NCBI RefSeq assembly: GCF_040802235.1
Contig: NC_133169.1
Location: 45,701,034-45,765,033, forward strand
Source: Manis javanica
Taxonomy: Eukaryota; Chordata; Mammalia; Pholidota; Manidae
Length of the DNA stretch: 64,000 nucleotides
Direction of reading: 5' to 3'
Part shown: positions 55,060 through 64,000 of the stretch, one piece after another
Layout of the letters: each line of letters opens with the position of its first letter
Position numbering within the stretch: the stretch's first letter is position 1
Program-made: the position numbers and the translations under genes
The notes under the pieces: generated by a model
What the model saw: only the letters and a program-made list of their open reading frames with translations
What the model was told of the DNA's origin: nothing
Databases searched by the model: none

Positions 55060-57000
55060 GACTAGAATAATACCAAGTATCTTTTTCAAACAGTGGAATG
55101 AAACTGGAAAATTCAAAAGTCAATGAAAACCAAATGCAATATTCCTGAACATAAAATAGATCAAGGAAGGAATCAAAATAGAATAACCATATTTTGAGGC
55201 AAATGAAAATGGAAATACAATATACTAAAACTCATACGATGCTGAAAAAGCAGGTCTAACAAGGAAGTTAACAGAAATAATTTCATAGATTAAGAAAAAT
55301 ATCTTAAATAAACAAGCTTTATATAACAAATAAAAAATATTTTAAAAATTAGCAGAAGGAAGGCAATAAATATTAGAGCAGACATAAATTCAGGACAGGA
55401 AAAGAACAGGAAAGTTTAACAAAACAGTTGGATCTTGAGAAGGTATACCAAAATAACTTTAAAGTACATTAACCTAGAAAAAAAGACAAGAAAATATATG
55501 TAAAATTTCAAATAAATGAGAAATTATAAGTGATACTATAGAATTAGGATCATGACACTTCTATGAATAACTATATATGACAAGAAATTAAACAACCTAC
55601 AAAAATGGAAAAATCCTAGAAATATGTAAACTACCAACAATTAACTATGAAGTAATGGGGAATCTGAACAGATCCATAAGTAAGAGTAATAAAAACTTGC
55701 CAATGCAAACCCAGGAATAAATAGTTTCACTGGTGAATTCAACCAAACAGTTAAAAAAGAAATGATATCAATTCTTCTTAAAATCTTTCAAAAAATTAAG
55801 AGGAGGGAAAGCTTCCAATATCATTTTATGAAGCCAGGGTTACTGTGTTAAGAACACTACTATAAAAAAGTCAATTTCTCAGATAAATATGCATGCAAAA
55901 ATTCTCCAAAATTTATTAGCAGACTAATTCAATAACATATTAAAATGATCGTACACCAGGATCAATTAGGATTGAACCCTAGGGTGTAAGAATTACTAAA
56001 GTACAGAAATCAGTAAATGTGATACATTGTATTAATGGAGTAAAACATAAAATATTATGATCATCTCAACAGATGCAGGAGAAAATCACTTTATAAAAGA
56101 CAAGATTTATCCATAATAAAAACTACTAATAATGAGATAGAGAAGAAATGTACCTCCACATAATAAATACCATCTATGACAAGTCCCAACTAAAATCATA
56201 CTCAGTGGGGAAAGTTGAAGCTTTTCCTCTAAAATCAAGAACAATAAAAGAATGTCCACTTTCACCACCACTATTCATGATAGTAATGGATGTACTAGTC
56301 AGAGCAGGCTGGAAAGAAGGAAGAAAGGACTTTAAATCAGAAAAAAAGACAGGTAAAATTGTCTGTTTGCAGGTGACATGATTTTACATACAGAAAACCC
56401 TAATGACTCTTCCACAAAAGTATTTATGTAATCAAATAATAGAGGAAAATTGAAAGGCATAAGCCATTCAATTAAATCGCATTTCCATACATCAACAATG
56501 AATTATGTAAAAAAGAAAACTACCCCCACTGCCAGTAGTAAGAAAAATAATGAAATATTTGGAAAGTAACCTAGTAGGTCTGTCACTCTCATACATTACA
56601 TATAATTTATCTCTTATATGTAATAATTTATATATAAATAAATTATTAATAATTTATTATAGACAATATATTTAGTGTACACAGGACAGGGATGATGGTA
56701 GGTTATACATTGAAGAACATACTACCTGAAGCTGAAGGTATATAAATAGAAAATATACAAAATAAGACATAAATCATTTAAGAAACTAGAAAAATGTCAA
56801 CTGAATGAAGATATATAGTTATATATGTATATACGTGTGTGTATATATAGACATTTCATTGTATATAAATATGTAAATTTGTAGTTCAAAAAAGAAAAAA
56901 GAGCAGAGAAATATTTGAAAAATAATGGACAGATTTCTACAAATGTGATAATGTTAAATTCACATTTCTAAGAACAATGCATTGCAACTAGAAACATGAA
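55060..57000 (+). mobile_element. Decayed L1, ORF2 RT region
   Basis: Order 'acaacctacaaaaatggaa', 'tggtgaattcaaccaaac', 'cttccaatatcattttatg', 'tcatctcaacagatgcagg', 'tactcagtggggaaa' and 'gaatgtccactttcacc' follows L1 ORF2 RT. Frame destroyed by many indels. The tail from about 56600 is AT-rich with short palindromes. Confidence 0.75.
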
Positions 57001-57999
57001 GAAAATTTCACCAAGTCAAAAAATAATGAAGTGATAAAGGGAATATCTAAAAGAGAAAAGACACAAATAGAAGGAAAAAGAAACTGCTATATATAGAGAA
57101 CAAATATAGAGGGCAAAGTATATTTCTCATTAAAACAATACAATCTAGAAGATAATTCTTCCATAAGAATTTTATATTTTTACATATCTGCACAGTAGAT
57201 AAATAAATAAAAATTATCCCTGGAAATACATCCTGAAAAATACAAAGCAAAAACTATATCAAGGAAGACGTTAGAGTGCAGAGCACCAGGAGTCAGTCCC
57301 TCAACCAAAGAATAAATATTCAGCTAAAGGCGTTTGGTAGAAAAACTATTTCCAAGCACCAGACCCTAGTCGACTACTTGCGGCATTCTGGAACATGCTT
57401 GATGAAGTACAAGGCTGGTGGTGAGTTTCATTTTTTGCATGGAGGCAATCACCCCCAATACCCCATCCCATATCAGGTATACATAGAAATATGATGCATG
57501 TTCCTATTGTAGGCTGTAGATGCTAAATTAAGTAATAAGGACTGTTCCATTCAAGAAACATGAATGTATGCTTTGTTTGACATTTTTGATTCACTAGTGG
57601 AGAAGCTTTGTGTGACCACTGTTTTAATAACCTCTTAAATAGCTTCCCAGCCAGCATGTGATGAAAAATGTGCTTAACTTCACCAATCCAGTGAGAAAGA
57701 AGGAACATTATTCCGGAGTCAATACAGTACAATATTCAAAATATCCAGATGTCAACAAAACATTATAAACATTATCAATCACAGTCAGAAATGTACACCT
57801 TAGTCACAAGAAGTACAAAACATGGTCCTTCCTGGTGGAGCTAAATCTATGGAGTCTTTTTTTAGTACAAAAGCTACTATCATTTTGTTGACTTATAATA
57901 CATTATTTGTGTCCTATATTCTTTAAATGACAAATGCACAAAGCAATGGCAATAAATGTATGTTAATGACAATACAGTGTATAAAGTTTATTTAAGGCA
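57001..57999. other. No gene recognised
   Basis: Between two L1 pieces. The segment 57270-57780 is less AT-rich and does not look like L1. Its source is unknown. Open frames at 57276-57494 (+) and 57523-57732 (-) lack family content. Confidence 0.4.
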
Positions 58000-60345
58000 C
58001 TAATAACACAATTATGGGAGGAAGGAGCGGGATAAGAAGATAATTAATTCATGCTATTGTATAAATTCAAACTTCCTTAGTATAAACTTAAGATATTATT
58101 TGTAATCCCCTTTGTAAACATTAGTGAACAATTTGAAAATGTGCAGAATGGAAAATGAAAAGGAAAGAATAAAAACAGTATACTAAAAAATTTATAAAAT
58201 ACAAAAAAGGCAGTATTGTCGAAATCAAGGGGGAGAAGGCATAAGAAGTACAGAGAACAAGTAGCAAAATAATAGAAGTGAATTTGTCTCTATTGAAAAT
58301 TATTTTAAGTATAAAAGAATTAAGCTACACAATTAAGACATAAATTGGAATAATAAAAAGTTCAAAATAACAGGAACTAAACATTCTCAGTTTATAAGAG
58401 ATTCACTTTAGACCTAAAGATACAAATAGGTTGAAAACCAATGGATAGAATAAGATATACTTGGAAAATAGTAACCAAAATAGAACCTGAAAGCCAGTAC
58501 TAATATCAAATAGAATCAAAGTAAAATTGTTATGAGAGAAAACAGTAAATGACATGTTGATAAACATTTTAATTCATCAAGATATGAAGATTACAAACTT
58601 TTATGCACCACATTACAGAGCCTACAAAAGAATGAAACAAGTATTCCCAGAGCTAACTAGACATGAGTAATAGAGAGATAACATTCCATCCCAAAATAGA
58701 ATACTTCTTTTTCTCATGAACATGGGACATTTTACAAGATTTATCATATTTTATACATTAAAACAACTTTAATATTTAAATATTATTTTTAAAAGTATCT
58801 TCTCAGATGACAATGGGATAAAATTAGAAATAAAAAAAGTAAATCTAAAATATTTATAAATATGTGACAATTAGCTACACTCTCAGAAAAACCAAAGTAT
58901 CATTGAAGAAATTACTAGTGAAATTAGAGAAAAATTTTATAAAAATGAAACTAAACAGCCTGTCAGACTCATGGGATTAAGTTAAAGCAGAGCTCAGAGA
59001 GAAAATTACAACTTTCAAGAACTATATTAAAAAGACAAGAGATCTTTTATCAATAAACTGAAGTTATACATTGGAAACTAGGGAAAAGAAACAAATAGAG
59101 CTTAAAGCCAGAAGAAGAAAATAACAAAGATTAAAGAAAAGATAAAACAGTAAATTGAATAGAGAAAATCAGTAAGACTACAAGTTGATGATATAAAAAA
59201 TTTTTCTAAAAATTATGAAAAACATATAGAATCTAAAAATATTTTTTAAATTCTCTTCAAAAAATGCCAAAACCTTAATGGCAATGTCTTTGACATTGGC
59301 AATGATTTGTGGAAAATGACATCAAGGCAAGGACAACAAAGAAAAATATCCACAAATATGACTTCATGAAAAAATTTTAAATTTTGCACATGGAAGAGAA
59401 TGACAGCAGAGTAAAAAGGCAAGTGACAAAATGGGAGAAAATATTTCCAAATCAATGTCTGACAAGGGATTAATGCTTAGAATATGTAGATACTCCCAAA
59501 AGTAGACAACAGAAAGAACTCAGTCAAAAATGGGCAAGGGACTTGAAGAGCCTTTCATCAAGAAGGTAAACAAATAAAAGTAACAGAAAAGATACCCAAC
59601 ATCACTTGCCATTAAGGAATTACAAGTCAAAATTGTAATGAGCCATCAAAGCAAAAATTACATAATACTGACTGTTGATGAGGATGTGGAGAAATAAGGA
59701 AATATTCCCTGTTGGCAAAACATAAAACGGCACAAACAGCATGGAAAATACTGCGAGACTTTAACAAAGGTTATTTGTTATTTTTTAACAAAAATTTAAC
59801 AATAGAATTACCATATGATGGAACAATTCCCCTTCTGGGCATGTATCTAAACAGTGCACAGCCAGGTCATGAAGAGAGATCTGTGTGCATGTTTTCACCA
59901 GCATTATCCACAGCAGCTGAAACATGGAAACGTCATGTGTCCCACAGATGAGTGGATAAAAAAATGTGGCACATACCTACAATTGAATACTCAGTAACAG
60001 TAAAAATGGAGGAAATTATGTCATAGAGTACGACATGGATAAACCTCAAGAATGTGATTCCAAGGGAAATAAGTCGGTAACAAAAGCACACCCTACATGA
60101 ATCCACTTATATGAGATACTGACAGTAGTAAAATCACAGACAGAAAGTAGGCTGGTGATCGTCAGTGGTCAGGGCCAAAGCATGGGAGTCAGGGCTGAAT
60201 GGGTTTTCAGTTTTCCCAGATGATAAACGTGATGGGATGGATGATGATGGTTTCCCTGCAGTAGGAATGTTGTGGGAACTCTGACCTATGCAGTTAAAAA
60301 TGGTTAAGATATTAAATTTAGTTATGTGAATTTTACATTAAAAAA
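58000..60345 (+). mobile_element. Decayed L1, ORF2 to 3' UTR
   Basis: Long L1 relic. Endonuclease-end words occur near 58380-58760, RT/connection words near 58880-59060, and the ORF2 end ('gatgaggatgtggagaaat', 'ttaccatatgatggaac', 'cattatccacagcagctg') near 59670-59930. A 3' UTR with 'gtggtcagggccaaagcatg' follows near 60170. The middle is rearranged or deleted. No open frame of useful length. Confidence 0.75.
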
Positions 60346-61145
60346 TGAACAGATCAGCAAAGTTGACAAACTCTAATTGGACTGACTAAAAAAGGAGAGA
60401 GAAGATGCAAATAACAGCAACAAAGAAAATGGGGGCACTATTGCAAGTGGGCGAGTGAAAAATTCAATGATTACAAGAGAATGCTATGAACATACAACTG
60501 CCAACACATTTGATAATTTAGATGAAATGGACCAATTCCCCAAAAAACGTGTATTACTACTATAGGCACAAGAAGACTTATAAAATATTAGTGGACATAT
60601 AACACAAGAGATTGAGTTATTACTTAAAAACCTCTCTGCCAAACCAGTCCAAATCAGATATCTTTGCTGGCATAGTCTAACCAATATTTAAGAATTAAGA
60701 TCAATGGTGCTCTACATCATCAAAAAGAAAAGAAAAAACAAAAAATTGACAAGAACACTTCCTAGTTATTTGTACGACGCCTGAATTACACTGACAATAA
60801 AGATAGAAAAAGGTATCAAGAGAAAAAAACACAGCAAAGCAATATGTTTTATGAATGTTAATATGAAAATGCTCAAAAAATACAAGTGTTTCAAACCAAG
60901 AGCACATTAAAGAAGTATATACCATAAGACAATGTTTAGGGATTTATTTTAGGATTGCAAAGGTTTTTTAAGGCAATAAAATCAGTCAGTGTAATACAAA
61001 AAAATAGAATGAAGGGAAAAATGTCAACAGATATAAAAATTGAATTATATAAAATTATACACTATTATGATAAAAACACTCAATAAGCTAGAAGTAGAAA
61101 GCAAGTTCTTTAAAATAATACAAGACATTTAATATACCCATGGCA
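60346..61145 (+). mobile_element. Decayed L1, ORF2 RT segment
   Basis: Sequence jumps back to the RT part of ORF2 right after the preceding L1 3' end ('gcacaagaagacttataaaa', 'accaaactagt'-like words degraded). It is therefore a second, separate L1 piece in the same orientation. Confidence 0.6.
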
Positions 61146-61149
61146 AATT

Positions 61150-64000
61150 TTTTATAATATTTCTGATTTTATTTTGTATTTTTATTGAAATATAGTTGAT
61201 ATACAATCATATTGGTTTCAAGTGTAAGACACACTCATTCAGTAGTTACCCATATTATTAAATCCTCACACCAACTGGTGAATTTACTATTTGTCAACAT
61301 AGGAAAATGTTACAGAATTAATGGCTATATTCTCAATGCTGTACTACCAACCCTGTGACCAGCTTATGATCAGGAATGTTTTTGCCCTACAGCCCCCTCA
61401 CCTTCCCAATCCACCCACAGTAACCACCAGTCATGTATCAGTGTCTATGAATCTACTGCTGTTTTGTTCCTTTTTTGTTGTGTTTTTAGATTCCACAAAT
61501 AAGTTAAATCAGAAGGTATTTGCCTTTCTCTATCTGGTATATTTCACATAGCATAATTACCTCTAGATCTGTTAATGTTGTCTCAAATGACAGGAATTAT
61601 CTCTTTCTTGGCTAAATAATATTCCATGGTGTATATGTACCACCTCTTCTTTATCCATTCATCTACTATTGACACATTGGTTGCTTCCATATTTTGGCTA
61701 TTTTAAATAATGCAGTGATAAACATAGGGTTGCATATATCTTTTTGAAATAAAGATTGTTTTCTTCCTGTAAATTCCTAGAAGTGGAGTTACTGGGTTCT
61801 ATGGTATTTCTATTTTTAATTTTATGAGGAACCTACATACTGCTTTCCATAGTGGCTTCTCCAATTTACATTCCCACCAGTGTCATAAGCGGGTGTGCTT
61901 TTCTCCACATGCTCACAAATGTCTATTATTTCTTGTCTTTTAGATAGCAGTCACTCTATCTGGTGTGAGAAGATATCTTGTTGTGGTTTTCATTTGCATT
62001 TTCCTGATAATTAGCAATGTGGAGCATCTTTTATGTGTCTGTTGTCAACTGGTAGTTCTTCTTTGGAGAAATGTATTCAGATCCTCTGCCCATTTTCTAA
62101 TTGCTTTATTTTTTTTTAAGTGTTGAATTATATGCATTCTTTATATGTTTTGGAAGATAACCCCTTATTGGATAAATAATTTATGAATATGTTCTGCCAT
62201 AATGCAGGCTATTTTATTGTTCTCTTGATGGTGTCCTTTGCTGTACAAAAGATTTTCAGTGTGCTGCATTCCACTTGTTCCTTTCTGATTTTCTTTCCTT
62301 GCCCAGGGAGATATGTACAGAAAGAGAATGTGCATGCTTATGTTGTCTTTTAAGAGTTTGATGGTTTCATCTCTCACATTTAGGTTTTTAATAAAATTTA
62401 AGTTGATCTTTGTGTGTGGTGTTAGACAATAAACCCAGTTTCATTTTCATACAATGTAGCCCTCCAATTTTCCAAAGCCAAGTTATTTAAGAAACTGTCT
62501 TTTCTCGTACATTCATGGGTAGTTTATCATATACTGATTGAACACATATTAATGGGATTATATCTGGGCTCTCTAATCTCTTCCATTCATCTATGGGTCT
62601 GTGCTAGTACAAAATTGTTTTGATTACTGTGACTTTGTAGTAGAGCTTGAATTGGGGAGCATAATCCTCCTAGCTTTGTTCTTCTTTCTCAGGATTGCTT
62701 TGGCTCTTGGGGTCTTTTCTGGTTCCATATGAATTTTAGGTTTATTTGCTCTAGTTCATTGAAAAATTCCATTGGTATTTTGATAGGGATTGCATTGAAT
62801 CTGCAAATGCATTGGATAGAATGGCCATTCTGACAATATTTACTTCTTTCTATGCATCAGCATTCAATTGATTTCCATTAGCTGTGTCTTACTTAATTTA
62901 TCTCTTGAGTGCTTTATATTTTCCATATTATAGGTCTTTTACGTCCTTGGTTAGGTTTATTCCAAAGTATTTTATTATTTTTTATGTAATTGTAAATGAA
63001 ATTGTTTTCTTGATTTATTTTTCTGCTACTTCATTCTTAGTATATAGGACTGCAACAGATTTCTGCATATTAATTTTGTATCCTTTAACTTTGATGAATG
63101 CAGTTATTAGTTTTAATAGTATTTTGGAGGAATCCTTAGAGTTTTCTATATGTAGTATAGAATCATGTCTTCTGCAAATAGTGACAGTTTTACTTCTTCC
63201 TTAGCAATCTGGATGCCTTTTATTTCTTTGTTTTGTCTGACTGCCATGGCTAGGACCTCCAGTACTATGATGGGTAAGAGTGGTGATAATGGGATCCCTG
63301 CCTTGCTTCTGATCTTAGAGGAAAAGCCTTCAGCATTTTAACTTTGAGTATAATGCTATCTGTGGGTTTGTGTATAAGGCAATCTTTATTATTTTAAGGT
63401 ACATTCCCTCAATACCCATTTTGTTGAGTTTTTTTCATGAATGGATGTTCAATTTTTTCGTATGCTTTTTCAGCAATTGAGTGATCATATGACTTTATCC
63501 TTCTTTTTGTTAATGTTCTGTATCATAGTAATTGATTTACAAATATCATACAATCCTTGCATCCCTGGAATGAATTCCATTTTGTCAGGGTGGATGATCC
63601 TTCTGATGTGTTTTTGAATTTGCTTTGCTCATATTTTGTTTTTTTTTTAACCAATGTTCATTTGGGATATTGATCTATAATTTTCATTTTTTTAGTGTAT
63701 TTTTCTGGTTTTGGTAATACAGTGATGCTGGCCTCACAGAATGAGTTAGGGAGTATTCTCTCCTCTTCTACTTTTTGGAATACTTTAAGAATAGTGTGTA
63801 GTTTTTCTCTAAATGTTTGATGGAATTCAGTTTAGTAGCCATAAGTTCCTGGAATTTTGTTTGTTGGGATTTATTTGATTATTAATTCAATTTTGTTTAA
63901 TGGTAGTTGTTTTGCTCAGAGCTTCTCCTTCTTCTTGGGACAGTCTTCAGAAGGTTATTGTTTTATAGGAATTTGTTCATTTCTTCTGGGTTCTCCATTT
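61150..64000 (-). mobile_element. L1, antisense, 3' end to RT domain, continues past window
   Basis: The 3' terminus begins near 61170 (tttttattgaaatatagttg on the plus strand), then 3' UTR, the ORF2 C-terminal region ('tttatccattcatctac', 'gtggagttactgggttct', 'cattcccaccagtgtc') and upstream through the RT domain to the window end ('aatttgttcatttcttctgg'). This is the longest and best-ordered L1 here, yet stops occur in all frames. The 5' part lies outside the window. Confidence 0.85.

Noticed and set aside
1..64000. CRISPR arrays, tRNA or rRNA genes
   Set aside because: No regularly spaced repeats, cloverleaf-capable tRNA boxes or rRNA sequence were seen; the window is vertebrate nuclear DNA.

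Overview
The window is nuclear DNA from a placental mammal. It is AT-rich and dominated by interspersed repeats: several generations of LINE-1 on both strands, MIR and L2 relics, one gammaretrovirus-like endogenous provirus and an olfactory-receptor pseudogene. I saw no Alu, B1/B2, carnivore SINEC, ruminant Bov or equine ERE element in 64 kb. Together with the style of the young L1 3' ends this suggests a SINE-poor placental lineage, possibly a pangolin; the species call is an inference.

The one intact protein-coding gene I recognise is FAM170A on the minus strand. Its four coding exons (28431-28362, 25341-25204, 24791-24678, 22679-21886) have consensus GT/AG junctions, all in phase 1, and join to a predicted 371-residue C2H2 zinc-finger protein. 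A poly(A) signal lies about 145 bases past the stop. Exons 2 and 3 look like duplicates of each other. Upstream of the gene lies a CpG island (about 32480-33060) with a CTCF-like motif beside it and plausible minus-strand splice donors, probably a promoter for an unassigned transcript.

Layout: 1-15.9 kb is repeat-rich non-coding DNA (L1 fragments, MIR, L2, one near-perfect 42-base palindrome). 15.95-16.55 kb is an isolated block of about 43-base GC-rich tandem repeats with a 26-base G run. 17.5-21 kb is old L1/HAL1-like sequence with a perfect 16-base hairpin. 21.7-28.6 kb is FAM170A. 28.6-36.4 kb holds the CpG island and old repeats. 36.4-39.2 kb holds LTR-like scraps, a CA microsatellite and a decayed L1 ORF2.

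39386-46361 is a minus-strand gammaretrovirus-like provirus: 5' LTR, proline-tRNA-type primer site, long leader reading frame, broken gag, protease with an altered active site, pol with only two stops over about 950 codons, an env reduced to its two ends, polypurine tract and 3' LTR. Its two LTRs are strikingly divergent and lack a matching target duplication. 46.4-46.9 kb is an unrelated plus-strand LTR. 47-51 kb is L1 debris, including a 5'-truncated L1 insertion with target-site duplication. 52.3-53.2 kb is an OR14-like receptor pseudogene. 55-64 kb is an L1 graveyard ending in a minus-strand L1 that runs off the window.

No tRNA, rRNA or CRISPR feature was found. Boundaries of old repeats were judged by eye and are approximate.
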